In this document: positions 45,677 through 54,204 of the stretch, piece after piece
How the letters are laid out: the number at the start of each line of letters is the position of its first letter
How positions within the stretch are numbered: position 1 is the first letter of the stretch
Source: Rugamonas rivuli
GTDB taxonomy: Bacteria; Pseudomonadota; Gammaproteobacteria; Burkholderiales; Burkholderiaceae_D
Direction of reading: 5' to 3'
Length of the DNA stretch: 64,000 bases
Assembly (NCBI RefSeq): GCF_009380165.1
Contig: NZ_WHUF01000002.1
Coordinates: forward strand, 992,001 to 1,056,000
Made by a program: the position numbers and the translations under genes
Notes under the pieces: generated by a model
The model's database searches: none
What the model saw: only the letters and a program-made list of their open reading frames with translations
What the model was told of the DNA's origin: nothing

Positions 45677-46795
45677 ATGCCATTGGAACCATTCAAATCA
45701 TCGCAGCCGCTCACCATGGGCGTGGAGCTGGAGCTGCAACTGGTCAGCCTGTCGGACTTCGACCTGACGGCCTCCAGTCCGGACCTGCTGCACCTGTTGA
45801 GCCGCAAGCCTTTCCCCGGCAACGTCACGCCGGAAATCACCGAGAGCATGATCGAGATTAACAGCGATGTGCACACCAACCACAGCGAGCTGGTGTCGCA
45901 GCTGCAGGTGATACGCGACACGCTGGTGCAGGCCGGCGAGCAGCTCAACATCGGCATCTGCGGCGGCGGCACGCATCCGTTCCAGAAGTGGTCGGACCGC
46001 CGCATCTTTTCCAAGCCGCGCTTCAAGGAAGTGTCGGAGCTGTATGGATATCTGGCTAAACAGTTTACGATTTTCGGCCAGCACGTGCACATCGGCTGCG
46101 CCTCGGGCGACGATGCGCTGTTCCTGCTGCATTCGCTGAGCCGCTACGTGCCGCACTTTATCGCGCTGTCGTCCTCGTCGCCGTATGTGCAGGGGAATGA
46201 CACGCTGTTCAACTCGGCGCGCTTGAACTCCGTGTTTGCTTTCCCGATGAGCGGACGGGCGCCGTTCATGCAGCGTTGGTCGACCTTCGAGCACGAGTAT
46301 TTCTCGAAGATGGAGCACACCGGCGTCATCAAGAGCATGAAGGACTTTTACTGGGATATCCGGCCGAAGCCGGAGTTCGGCACCATCGAACTGCGCGTGT
46401 GCGACACGCCGCTGACGGTGGAGCGGGCGGCGGCGCTGGCCGTGTATCTGCAGGCGCTGTGCCGCTACCTGCTGGAGCGGCGCGAAGAGGCGCCGGCCGA
46501 GGATGACTATCTGGTCTACAACTACAACCGCTTCCAGGCCTGCCGCTTCGGCCTGGATGGCACGCTGGTGCATCCGAAGACCTACGAGAGCCTGTCGCTG
46601 CGCGAGGACATCCTGACCACGCTGCGCAAGATGGAGCCGCACGGCGCGGCGCTGGGCGGCACGGCGGGCTTGCAGCATCTGATGCAGGTCACGCACGAGG
46701 GCAGCGACGCCCACTACCTGCGCCAGCAGTTCGACCGCAGCGGCAGCGCGGAAGGCATGGTGGATGCGGCGATTCAGCGTTTCCGGGGGCAGTGA
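45677..46795 (+). CDS. ybdK: YbdK-type carboxylate-amine ligase (glutamate-cysteine ligase family 2)
   Basis: 372 residues: [134 protein letters not shown]. Weak gamma-glutamylcysteine ligase activity is known for the E. coli homologue; the true substrate is unclear. GGAG lies 9 nt upstream. Confidence 0.92.
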   Translation: MPLEPFKSSQPLTMGVELELQLVSLSDFDLTASSPDLLHLLSRKPFPGNVTPEITESMIEINSDVHTNHSELVSQLQVIRDTLVQAGEQLNIGICGGGTHPFQKWSDRRIFSKPRFKEVSELYGYLAKQFTIFGQHVHIGCASGDDALFLLHSLSRYVPHFIALSSSSPYVQGNDTLFNSARLNSVFAFPMSGRAPFMQRWSTFEHEYFSKMEHTGVIKSMKDFYWDIRPKPEFGTIELRVCDTPLTVERAAALAVYLQALCRYLLERREEAPAEDDYLVYNYNRFQACRFGLDGTLVHPKTYESLSLREDILTTLRKMEPHGAALGGTAGLQHLMQVTHEGSDAHYLRQQFDRSGSAEGMVDAAIQRFRGQ

Positions 46796-46811
46796 TCGGT
46801 GATGGGAGGAT

Positions 46812-47402
46812 CTATTTCTTCCCCTTTGCCGGCCTGTCGTCGGGCGTTACGAAGCCGATGGGGCGCTTGGGCACCGTCGGCGGAGGCGTCATCAGTTCGC
46901 GCAGCGTGTCGATGATCTGCTTGAGTTGAACGCGGGTGTTGTGTTCAAAGGCGTCCTGCTTGAGCGACATCAGGTCGGTCTTGTTCTCCAGTTCATCCAG
47001 TCGAAGCGCCAGTTCCTTATTCGACGTCACCAGCTCACGCAGATGTACGAAGACCCGCACCACGTAGACGCCCGTTTCGATTGCCTGCGGCGATGCGAGC
47101 ACATTGGCTGCCTGGATGGCTCCATGTTCGGTGAAGGCATACGGTAACGACTTTGAAAATTTCAATTTGGCGAGGTGGTCGCAATTTGCGACCACCTCCT
47201 GCTTTTCGGTAGCCGTGAGCTGGAACATGAAGTCGGCAGGAAAGCGCTCCTGGTTGCGCTTGACCTGTTCGTTGAGACGCTTAGTTGGCACACCATACAG
47301 CTCGGCCAAGTCAATGTCGATCATGACTTTCTGACCGCGGATGAGCAGGATGCGGCTTTCGATGCGGGCCAGCGGCATGGTGAGTTGGTCAGGGAGGGGC
47401 AT
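46812..47402 (-). CDS. ORF6N-domain protein
   Basis: 196 residues. The N-terminal ORF6N domain (LARIESRILLIRGQKVMIDIDLAELYGVPTKRLNEQVKRNQERFPADFMFQLT, FTEHGAIQAANVLASPQAI) is followed by a coiled-coil-prone tail (LVTSNKELALRLDELENKTDLM). ORF6N/KilA-N-like proteins are common in phages and as lone chromosomal genes. No phage gene is near. No clear Shine-Dalgarno marks the start: 47402 is chosen, and 47378 or 47483 are possible. Confidence 0.85.
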   Translation of the reverse strand: MPLPDQLTMPLARIESRILLIRGQKVMIDIDLAELYGVPTKRLNEQVKRNQERFPADFMFQLTATEKQEVVANCDHLAKLKFSKSLPYAFTEHGAIQAANVLASPQAIETGVYVVRVFVHLRELVTSNKELALRLDELENKTDLMSLKQDAFEHNTRVQLKQIIDTLRELMTPPPTVPKRPIGFVTPDDRPAKGKK

Positions 47403-47504
47403 GAGTAAAAACCATGGTATGGCAAGCCTTACACTGTACCCCCTGTTTTTAGCGGGTATTAGATCTTCTGCAAACGGCTTCACGTTTTAAACGATTGATA
47501 GAAA

Positions 47505-48239
47505 CTATTTAAGCGTGATCGCCTTGTTGAGGCGGTTGATGACATCGTCCGGCACGGCCTTGCTGCACATGATGTGGCGTTCGGGGCCGTGCGGCATGTC
47601 CTTGAAGTGCAGCAGGCGCAGGTTGCGGGTCTGCTCGCTGGGATGGTGGGCCATGATGTAATGGCCTTCATCTTCGGAGACGAACATCATGTCCACCACG
47701 CCCTTGGCGATCGACTGCACCATCTTGCCTGAGGCGGCGGTGGAGATTGCCAGGCTGGCCCTGCGCGGCGCCAGCAGCTTGTCCAGCTCGGTGCCGTAGG
47801 AGTAGTTATCCTTGACCAGGATGCGGGTTTCCGGCCGCTGCAACAACGCGCGCAACGTCGTATCGCCGCGCGCCGCCAGGGCCGCGTTGGCCAGCACCAT
47901 CCAGTCCTTGTCGCGATAGATTGGCTTGGTGAACTTGGCGAACCCATCGCGCTCCGCCGTCCAGAACCAGCCGACCGCGCAGTTCAGCGCAGTGGCGTCG
48001 TGAATCATGATCAGCTGGCGGTTGGTCGGCACGTTGTGCCAGACCACGGGGATGCCGGCGGTCTTGAAGGCTTTGGCGGTGGGCGTGCCGGTCAGGCCGC
48101 TTGGGGCGCCGTCCGGCATCGGGATCATGTAGGGCGGACGTTCGCTATAGCCGACATTGATAGCGTTTTCAGCGGCGCAGCCCAAAGGCAGCAGCAGGCA
48201 GCTGACAGCGATCATGGTGGCGCAACGCGGACCCGTCAT
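47505..48239 (-). CDS. Orphan periplasmic solute-binding-like protein
   Basis: 244 residues with a signal peptide (MIAVSCLLLPLGCAAENA; the Cys could be a lipobox but its -1 is Gly after Leu, so lipidation is possible). The body looks like a family 3 solute-binding fold (INVGYSERPPYMIPMPDGAPSGLTGTPTAKAFKTAGI, AKFTKPIYRDKDWMVLANAAL, IAKGVVDMMFVSEDEGHYIMAHH). There is no permease or ATPase beside it. ATG 48239 has GAGG 6 nt upstream. Confidence 0.8.
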   Translation of the reverse strand: MTGPRCATMIAVSCLLLPLGCAAENAINVGYSERPPYMIPMPDGAPSGLTGTPTAKAFKTAGIPVVWHNVPTNRQLIMIHDATALNCAVGWFWTAERDGFAKFTKPIYRDKDWMVLANAALAARGDTTLRALLQRPETRILVKDNYSYGTELDKLLAPRRASLAISTAASGKMVQSIAKGVVDMMFVSEDEGHYIMAHHPSEQTRNLRLLHFKDMPHGPERHIMCSKAVPDDVINRLNKAITLK

Positions 48240-48310
48240 GGAAGACCTCATCGGTGTAAGCCATGAGTTTACACCCGGCAAGCATCTCCGGCCAATAATT
48301 TTGCGGCGGC

Positions 48311-49288
48311 CTAGAACCGTGTCTCGCGCGCGACGCGCAGGAAATTGTCGAGGATGGCGGTGCAGTCCAGCAATTCGACGCCGCCGGCCTGGTGGAATTC
48401 CGGGTGCCACTGCAGGCCCATCACAAACGGCGCCTTGCGGTAGCGGATGGCCTCGACCATATTGTCCGGCACGGACAAGGCTTCCACCGCCATATCGCGC
48501 CCCAGCGTCTTGACGGCCTGGTGGTGGATGGAGTTGACCAGCCCGGCGCTCTTGCCCCTGAACAGCTTGGACAGCGATGAGCCGGCCGGGAAGCTGACTT
48601 CGTGGCGGTTGCGGTCGTAGTCGTCGTTGACGTGGGCCAGCGAATCGGGCACGTCGGAGGCGATGTCCTGGTACAGCGTGCCGCCGAAAGCCACGTTGAT
48701 CAGCTGGCAGCCACGGCAGATGCCCAGCACCGGCTTGCCGGCCTCGACAAACTCGTGCAGCAGCTCCAGCTCATACATGTCGCGCGCGCGGTCGCCGCCC
48801 CATTCAGGACGGGTTGGCGTTTCCGAATAGCTTTGCGGCGACACATCGGCGCCGCCTTGCAGCACCAGGCCGTCCAGATGCTTGGCATAGTCGCGCAGGC
48901 GGATGTTGGACGGGTGGAGCAGGCCGTCGATGTTGACGGTGGGGATCATGAACACCAGCACGTCGCGCGACATCACCCACTGCGCGATGGATTCTTCGAG
49001 ATATTGCAGGTTCTTGCTGCGCAGGCCGGTGGCGCCAGGCTCGGGATGGAAGATACGGGCCGATACGCCGATGTGCAGCGGCCGTTGAATGATATGGCGC
49101 GTGGCGGCGGCCGCGATGCGGCGGTAGCGCGCCATCAGCACGCGGCCCCACAAAGTGAAGACGGTGTCGCCCGGATCCAGGTAGCGCGGCGTGCCGACAT
49201 CCTGGCGCGGCGCGCGGCGGTCCTGGTCGGTGCTGCGCCGGTGTTGCGACGGTGGTGGTTGATCCTGGTCTTCCGGTCCCGCGCTCAT
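48311..49288 (-). CDS. Peptidase C26 / gamma-glutamyl-GABA hydrolase-like (class I glutamine amidotransferase fold)
   Basis: 325 residues. After a charged, Pro/Gln-rich ~70-residue N-terminus, the domain shows GLVLQGGADVSPQSYSE, the nucleophile Cys in VLGICRGCQLINVAFGGTLYQDI, VNSIHHQAVKTLG and the His/Glu pair in VMGLQWHPEFH. Resembles PuuD, which cleaves gamma-glutamyl-GABA in putrescine breakdown; the other puu genes are absent here. The extended N-terminus may mean the true start is later. Confidence 0.88.
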   Translation of the reverse strand: MSAGPEDQDQPPPSQHRRSTDQDRRAPRQDVGTPRYLDPGDTVFTLWGRVLMARYRRIAAAATRHIIQRPLHIGVSARIFHPEPGATGLRSKNLQYLEESIAQWVMSRDVLVFMIPTVNIDGLLHPSNIRLRDYAKHLDGLVLQGGADVSPQSYSETPTRPEWGGDRARDMYELELLHEFVEAGKPVLGICRGCQLINVAFGGTLYQDIASDVPDSLAHVNDDYDRNRHEVSFPAGSSLSKLFRGKSAGLVNSIHHQAVKTLGRDMAVEALSVPDNMVEAIRYRKAPFVMGLQWHPEFHQAGGVELLDCTAILDNFLRVARETRF

Positions 49289-49351
49289 GCCATCCTCGTT
49301 GACTATCTACAGGCGTCCAGTGTGCCACATGCCAGCGCCATCAGTCGCCCG

Positions 49352-50251
49352 CTACGATGCCGGATTGAGTTCGCGGACGAGGGCGTCGGCGAAGGCGGAC
49401 ACCAGCGGCTCCGCCTGGCGCCGGCTGGCCAGGCCCACCTTGGTCAACAGGCCGCCGCCCGACAACGGAATGAAGCGCACGCCGGCCGGCGCCATCAGCC
49501 GCATGCACTCGGGCACGATGGCGATGCCGAGGTTGGCCTCGATCAGGCTCAACTGCGAAGACTTGCGCGACAGCACCCGCGCCTGCTTCGGAAAGAAACC
49601 CTGGTCCAGGCACAGATTGGCCACCAGATAGCTCAGGCCGCCCCGGCTCTTGTGCGGGATCGAGATGAAGGCTTCGTCGTGCAGGTCGGCCAGCTCGATA
49701 TTGTCCAGCGCCGCCAGCGGCGAGTGCTGCGACACCGCCACCACCAGCCGCTCCGTCGCCAGCTCGCGCACCTGGATGTGCGGATACTTGCGCAAGGTCG
49801 GCATGCGGATCAGGCCGATGTCGGCGCGGCCTTCCTCGATGTCCATGGTCTGGTCTTCCGACGGCGCCATCGAGATTTCAAGCGTCGCGCCGGGGAACTC
49901 CGTCAGCAGGCGGCTCAGCGCGCCCGTCAGCGCGGGCGTCAGGATCACCGAGCTGGAATGCTGCAAGCGGATCAGGCCTTGCGCGCCCAGTCCCACCTGG
50001 CGGGCTTGGACCACCGTGTGGTCGATGTCGTCGAGGATGCGTTTGCTGCGTTCGAAGAACAGCTGGCCGGCCGGCGTCAGCTCGATATGGCGCGAATCGC
50101 GCGTGAGCAGCTGGGTTTGCAGCTCGTCCTCCAGCTCCTTGATCTGCCGGCTCAGTGCAGATTGCGCGATGTACAGCTTCTCCGCCGCGCGCGAGTAGCT
50201 GCCGGCCTCCACGATCTCTACAAAATATTTAAACTGTTTAAGTGAAATCAC
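49352..50251 (-). CDS. LysR-family transcriptional regulator
   Basis: 299 residues. N-terminal helix-turn-helix (LKQFKYFVEIVEAGSYSRAAEKLYIAQSALSRQIKELEDELQTQLLTRDSRHIELTPAGQLFF) and effector domain (LIRLQHSSSVILTPALTGALSRLLTEFPGATLEI). No divergent operon is obvious; the plus-strand neighbours are small genes. Target unknown. Confidence 0.92.
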   Translation of the reverse strand: MISLKQFKYFVEIVEAGSYSRAAEKLYIAQSALSRQIKELEDELQTQLLTRDSRHIELTPAGQLFFERSKRILDDIDHTVVQARQVGLGAQGLIRLQHSSSVILTPALTGALSRLLTEFPGATLEISMAPSEDQTMDIEEGRADIGLIRMPTLRKYPHIQVRELATERLVVAVSQHSPLAALDNIELADLHDEAFISIPHKSRGGLSYLVANLCLDQGFFPKQARVLSRKSSQLSLIEANLGIAIVPECMRLMAPAGVRFIPLSGGGLLTKVGLASRRQAEPLVSAFADALVRELNPAS

Positions 50252-50353
50252 CGTTATGCCGTTTCGAGATAGATGGCCGCCGTATTTGATATTGGCTTGA
50301 TAAGCGCGGCGCCGTTAAAGTGAAGCGTCTCTTCTACCTTTACGGGAACCGCC

Positions 50354-50458
50354 ATGTTGGTACTTATCGGAATAATTGGCGTGGTCGTGAGTATTGCATT
50401 AAAAGTAATATGCGTCCAGATCGGCTGCGGGAGCAGTGTCGACGATAAAGAGGATTAA
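50354..50458 (+). CDS. Possible 34-residue membrane microprotein
   Basis: MLVLIGIIGVVVSIALKVI is one hydrophobic segment, followed by a short polar tail with two Cys and an acidic end (DDKED). Only a weak Shine-Dalgarno (CGGGA) precedes it. It sits between a lysR and the DUF4105 gene, 16 nt before the latter. Could be real or chance. Confidence 0.35.
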   Translation: MLVLIGIIGVVVSIALKVICVQIGCGSSVDDKED

Positions 50459-50474
50459 GCCCCTATAATCGGGG

Positions 50475-51446
50475 ATGATAAAAAAATACCTGACTCTCGC
50501 CGGCAAGCTGTGCGCCGCGTTCGTGGTGCTGTGCCTGTCGTTTTGGGGCGTGGGTGCGTTGTGGTTCCAGGCTGCGCCTGCTGTGGCGTTGATCTGGGCC
50601 ACAGCCAGCATGGTAACGCTGGTGCTGTGGTGGTGGCGCCGGAATGCGCGCATGCTGCTGCCATGGCTGGCGGCGATCGTGTTGATGATGGGATGGTGGA
50701 GCACCATCAAGCCCAGTCATGACCGCGTGTGGGCCGACGACGTGGCGCGCATGGTCACGGGGCGGGTGCAGGGCAGCGTGGTCACGCTGGATCAGGTGCG
50801 CAATTTCGACTGGCGCAGCGATACCGACTACACGCAGCGCTGGGAGCAGCGGCAGTATGATCTGAGCCTGCTGCAGTCTGTCGATGTGGCGCTGTCGTAT
50901 TGGATGGGGCCGGCCATCGCGCATACGCTGGTGTCGTTCGGCTTTGCTGATGGGCGCTATCTGACGTTCTCCATCGAGATACGCAAGGAGCGCGGCGAGA
51001 GCTTCGACGCCATCGCCGGTTTCTTCAAACGTTTCGAGACGGTGCTGATCGCCGCCGACGAGCGCGACATCCTGCGCGTGCGCACCAACGTGCGCGGCGA
51101 GGACATGTATCTGTACCGGCTGAAGATGCCGCCGGAGGCGATGCGTTCCTTGTTCCTGTCCTATCTGGACGAAGGCGCGCTGCTCAAACGCGAGCCGCGC
51201 TTCTACAACACGCTGATCGCCAACTGCACCACCATCGTCTTCGAGATGGCGCGTCGCATCGATCCCGGCTTGCCGCTCGATTGGCGGCTGCTGGCGTCGG
51301 GCTATCTGGACCGCTACCTGTTCGATATCGGTGCGCTTGCCGGGCAGGGTAGCTTCGACTCGCTGCGGCGGCAAGCCCACATCACCGACAAGGCGAGGGC
51401 GCTTGATAAAGAAATAGACTTCTCTGACCGTATCAGGCTTCGCTGA
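50475..51446 (+). CDS. DUF4105 (Lnb N-terminal periplasmic-type) protein
   Basis: 323 residues. Three hydrophobic segments in the first ~80 residues (AAFVVLCLSFWGVGALWF, AVALIWATASMVTLVLWWW, LLPWLAAIVLMMGWW). An extracytoplasmic domain then matches the DUF4105 style (NFDWRSDTDYTQRWEQRQYDLSLLQSVDVALSYWMG, FSIEIRKERGESFDAIAGFFKRFE, RFYNTLIANCTTIVFEMAR with the candidate catalytic Cys). No Shine-Dalgarno precedes the ATG, and a TATAAT box (50464-50469) ends 5 nt before it. Biochemical role unknown. Confidence 0.82.
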   Translation: MIKKYLTLAGKLCAAFVVLCLSFWGVGALWFQAAPAVALIWATASMVTLVLWWWRRNARMLLPWLAAIVLMMGWWSTIKPSHDRVWADDVARMVTGRVQGSVVTLDQVRNFDWRSDTDYTQRWEQRQYDLSLLQSVDVALSYWMGPAIAHTLVSFGFADGRYLTFSIEIRKERGESFDAIAGFFKRFETVLIAADERDILRVRTNVRGEDMYLYRLKMPPEAMRSLFLSYLDEGALLKREPRFYNTLIANCTTIVFEMARRIDPGLPLDWRLLASGYLDRYLFDIGALAGQGSFDSLRRQAHITDKARALDKEIDFSDRIRLR

Positions 51447-51545
51447 TTAGCCCGAGCCAGAATGCTAGTATTAGGGCTTGGCCGAGTTTGGCCAGAAGCG
51501 TTCAACGCATCGCTTTTTCTTGGTATATAAAACGTAAAAACTCCA

Positions 51546-51902
51546 ATGTATCTTAACGCAACCTTCTCTGCCTCGCCGTTTGACGATCATTACCAAATGG
51601 CGTTGATTTATTGTTTCGACCAAGATCAGAACTATTGCTTTTCACTTTCCAGGTTTCCAGATGAAGATGAAATTGAAGTGATGGTGCTTGATCAAGTCAA
51701 TCGTAAGGTCAGCGATCTTTCCGTCGTACTGGGAGGTTCGACTTTGAGCATTTCATTGGATGACAAGCTTGCGGCGCAACTGGATGGTCATAGCAGTTAC
51801 ACAATTCGTTTGATTGGTATTGACGACTGTAAGATGGAAACTCTTCGGGGCGCCCTTCGTAAAATTTTTGAGGGTAAGAATGGGCTCAGGATTGAAGGTT
51901 GA
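51546..51902 (+). CDS. Imm10-like immunity protein (orphan)
   Basis: 118 residues, acidic, no signal peptide. The pattern NYCFSLSRFPDEDEIEVMVLDQVN, then LSISLDDKLAAQLDGHSSYTIRLIGIDD and METLRGALRKIFEG, resembles immunity protein family 10 of polymorphic toxin systems; recognition is by eye. Base composition is visibly lower in GC than in the genes around it. No toxin gene is intact beside it, but a likely remnant overlaps its end. Confidence 0.6.
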   Translation: MYLNATFSASPFDDHYQMALIYCFDQDQNYCFSLSRFPDEDEIEVMVLDQVNRKVSDLSVVLGGSTLSISLDDKLAAQLDGHSSYTIRLIGIDDCKMETLRGALRKIFEGKNGLRIEG

Positions 51903-52045
51903 CCCCATCATGGTTCTTCCCGCAGGCGAAAGGTTTCGTGAAAACCGTCATGGAATCACGACTGCCGGATGGCAGCTTGTTTCTCAAGCTGACGAACGAA
52001 TTAATACCGACGAAGGTTGATCCCCAGCTGGCTAAGAACCCCTAA
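51896..52045 (+). pseudogene. Possible C-terminal gene remnant
   Basis: An open stretch of 49 codons after an in-frame stop, reading LTPSWFFPQAKGFVKTV then MESRLPDGSLFLKLTNELIP and KVDPQLAKNP. It reads like real protein (balanced, amphipathic) although no good start with a Shine-Dalgarno exists (GTG 51938 or ATG 51950 only). It may be the broken end of a toxin or a second immunity gene, or a very small gene. Confidence 0.35.
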
Positions 52046-52088
52046 GTTGGAGGCAGTTCCTGCGGTTTCGTATTAGAGGATTAAATTG

Positions 52089-52637
52089 ATGAGAACTTTT
52101 TTCTTTTCCATCTTGGCCGGCATTGGAATTGTATTGTGCCTGGCAGGCTATTTTCATTTGAAAAATCCACGGCTTGCGCCGGTTAATAAACTTACGCAAG
52201 ACATCTCCGTGACGGAGCAGATCAAACAGGAGGCAATAGGCCAGCTCAAGGAGCGAGGCTTTGCCACGATCATTGATTTGCGCCCCGACGGGGAAGCGGT
52301 TGACCAGCCTACGTCGACGGCGATGTCGGTCGCGGCAAAGGCGAACAACGTAAAATTTTACTACGTGCCCGTGCCACACGGCGAGATTCCGCAACAGTCC
52401 GTTGCACAGCTTGCAGAAGCGCTGAGAAACGCTCCGAAGCCCATTTTGATGTACTGCAGAAGTGGAAAAAGAGCGGTAAGAACCTGGAGCCTGGTCGAGG
52501 CATCAAGAGCAGGTGGGATGGACGTACATTCCATCATGGCTGCCGTTAAGCAGGGCGGTCAGTCGGCAGACGACCTTGAACAAGACATCATGCGGCGGAT
52601 TTCTGAGCGCGCATTTATATCGGGTGAAAAACGATGA
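52089..52637 (+). CDS. DUF442/BLH-type dual-specificity phosphatase-like protein, membrane-anchored
   Basis: 182 residues. N-terminal signal anchor (TFFFSILAGIGIVLCLAGYF), then a cysteine-phosphatase fold: EQIKQEAIGQLKERGFATIIDLRPDGE, FYYVPVPHGEIPQQSVAQLAEAL and the P-loop YCRSGKRAVRTWSL (Cys-x5-Arg). The fold matches the beta-lactamase-hydrolase-like phosphatases, some linked to sulfur metabolism and others to unknown substrates. ATG 52089 has AGAGGA upstream. It overlaps the next microprotein by 4 nt. Confidence 0.85.
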   Translation: MRTFFFSILAGIGIVLCLAGYFHLKNPRLAPVNKLTQDISVTEQIKQEAIGQLKERGFATIIDLRPDGEAVDQPTSTAMSVAAKANNVKFYYVPVPHGEIPQQSVAQLAEALRNAPKPILMYCRSGKRAVRTWSLVEASRAGGMDVHSIMAAVKQGGQSADDLEQDIMRRISERAFISGEKR

Positions 52638-52777
52638 ATGACACTGCACAAGTTCCTGCTGCGTCGATTGGCAATATTCTTTTCAAGAGTGTCCTCGTCA
52701 TCGCTGGGGTGGGGATTGGAGGAATCATCGGCCTGATCGTTGCGTTGTTCATGGGTTTAATTGAAATCACGTGCTAG
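52634..52777 (+). CDS. 47-residue single-span membrane microprotein
   Basis: The start overlaps the phosphatase stop (ATGA), a clear sign of translational coupling. A polar N-terminus (MNDTAQVPAASIGNILFK) is followed by one long glycine-rich hydrophobic helix (VLVIAGVGIGGIIGLIVALF) and a C-terminal Cys. Probably a partner of the membrane-anchored phosphatase. I recognise no family. Confidence 0.65.
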   Translation: MNDTAQVPAASIGNILFKSVLVIAGVGIGGIIGLIVALFMGLIEITC

Positions 52778-52796
52778 CCTTTAAGTGGCCTGCATT

Positions 52797-53498
52797 TCAG
52801 CGCGCAAAGTAAAGGTCGTGGAGGTGCTGGAGCTGGACCTCGGATGCCGATTGGGACAGGGCTACGCGTCCGCTTTGCATCAGGTAGACATGATCTGCTA
52901 CGGCCACCGCACGCTCGGTATTTTGTTCGACCAGCACGATGGTGCGGCCGCCAGCTTTGAGGCGTTCCAGTATCTCGAATAGTTCATTGACGATCAACGG
53001 CGCCAAGCCTAGCGAGGGCTCGTCGATAATCAGCAGTCGCGGATCGGACATCAGGCCGCGTGCCATCGCCAGCATTTGTGCTTCGCCGCCGGACAACGAA
53101 CCGGCCAGTTGCGTGCGCCGCTCGCGCAGGCGTGGGAACATCTCGTAGGCTTCTTCCAATCGCCGCTTCACATGCTGGCGGTGCGATTTGTGGAAGGCGC
53201 CCATGATCAGGTTCTCTTCCACGCTCATGTCGCGGAAGACCATGCGGCCTTCGGGGATCATGGCGATGCCGTGGTCCGCCATTTCCCATGTCGGCGTTCC
53301 GTTCAGGCGCTCTCCGTTCAAACGGATCTCGCCGGCGGTCACTGGCACCAGTCCCATGATCGCGCGCAGCAGCGTGGTCTTGCCTGCGCCATTGGGGCCG
53401 ATGATCGTCGTGAGCTTGCCCGCTTCCGCCTTCAGCGATACATCCCACAACACGTTGATCGCGCCGTAGCCTGCGCGTACCTGGTCCAGTTCAAGCAT
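52797..53498 (-). CDS. livF: Branched-chain-type ABC transporter ATPase LivF
   Basis: 233 residues. Walker A GPNGAGKTT, signature LSGGEAQMLAMARGL and Walker B LLIIDEPSLGLAP, with the LivF-type ending (ERAVAVADHVYLMQSGRV). Start 53498 overlaps livG by 8 nt. Last gene of the operon. The substrate is probably an acid, given the acyl-CoA genes upstream. Confidence 0.92.
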   Translation of the reverse strand: MLELDQVRAGYGAINVLWDVSLKAEAGKLTTIIGPNGAGKTTLLRAIMGLVPVTAGEIRLNGERLNGTPTWEMADHGIAMIPEGRMVFRDMSVEENLIMGAFHKSHRQHVKRRLEEAYEMFPRLRERRTQLAGSLSGGEAQMLAMARGLMSDPRLLIIDEPSLGLAPLIVNELFEILERLKAGGRTIVLVEQNTERAVAVADHVYLMQSGRVALSQSASEVQLQHLHDLYFAR

Positions 53499-54204
53499 GC
53501 GCCGCTCCGGTATAGCTTCGAATAACTTCCGGATCGTTGAACACCGCATCAGGCGTACCGTCCGCGATCAACTGGCCGAAGTTGAGCACCACCACCCGCT
53601 GGCACAAAGAGTTGATGGTCTCGATATCGTGCTCGATGATGACGATGCCCACGCCGAAGCGCTCGTGCATCTCCTTCAGCATGCCCATGAAGCGCCGCTT
53701 GCCGCTGGTCTCCAGGCCTGCCAGTACTTCGTCCAGCAACAGCAGCCTGGGCGTGGTGGCCAGCGCCTTCGCCACTTCCAGCGCCTTCAACTCGGTCAGC
53801 GCCAGTTCGGTGGCGGCGTCGCGATGCGCCTTGTCGGCCAGGCTGGTGAACTCCAGTATCTCGTCGATCTTGTCGTCGTCGATCCTGCCGGTGCCGAAGC
53901 GCTGCGCCACCACCAGGTTCTCGCGCACCGTCAGCTCGTGCATGGGCTGCGGGATCTGGAAGGTGCGGCCTATGCCCAGCCGCGCGCGCCGGTAGATCGG
54001 CGTGCGGATCACGTCCTGTCGGTCGAAGCGTATCGTGCCGCCGGTCGGCCGCACCAGGCCGGAGATGGCGTTGAACAGCGTGGTCTTGCCGGCGCCGTTA
54101 GGGCCGACCAGGCCGACCACGTCGTGCGTGCCGACCGTCAGGGTGACGGCGTTGACCGCCGTCAGGCCGCCAAAGCGGACCGAGAGATTGTTCAGCTCAA
54201 GCAT
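53491..54204 (-). CDS. livG: Branched-chain-type ABC transporter ATPase LivG
   Basis: 237 residues. Walker A GPNGAGKTT, VRENLVVAQRFG, and Walker B LLLLDEVLAGLE, in which Glu is followed by Val instead of Pro. The canonical signature LSGG is replaced around TELALTELKALEVAKALA, where LSYG is usual. The altered signature loop is worth noting. It overlaps livM and livF by 8 nt each. Confidence 0.9.
   Translation of the reverse strand: MLELNNLSVRFGGLTAVNAVTLTVGTHDVVGLVGPNGAGKTTLFNAISGLVRPTGGTIRFDRQDVIRTPIYRRARLGIGRTFQIPQPMHELTVRENLVVAQRFGTGRIDDDKIDEILEFTSLADKAHRDAATELALTELKALEVAKALATTPRLLLLDEVLAGLETSGKRRFMGMLKEMHERFGVGIVIIEHDIETINSLCQRVVVLNFGQLIADGTPDAVFNDPEVIRSYTGAAHA

Noticed and set aside
46812..47402. 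Prophage remnant around the ORF6N gene
   Set aside because: No integrase, structural or lysis gene and no attachment repeat nearby; a lone ORF6N gene is not evidence of a prophage.
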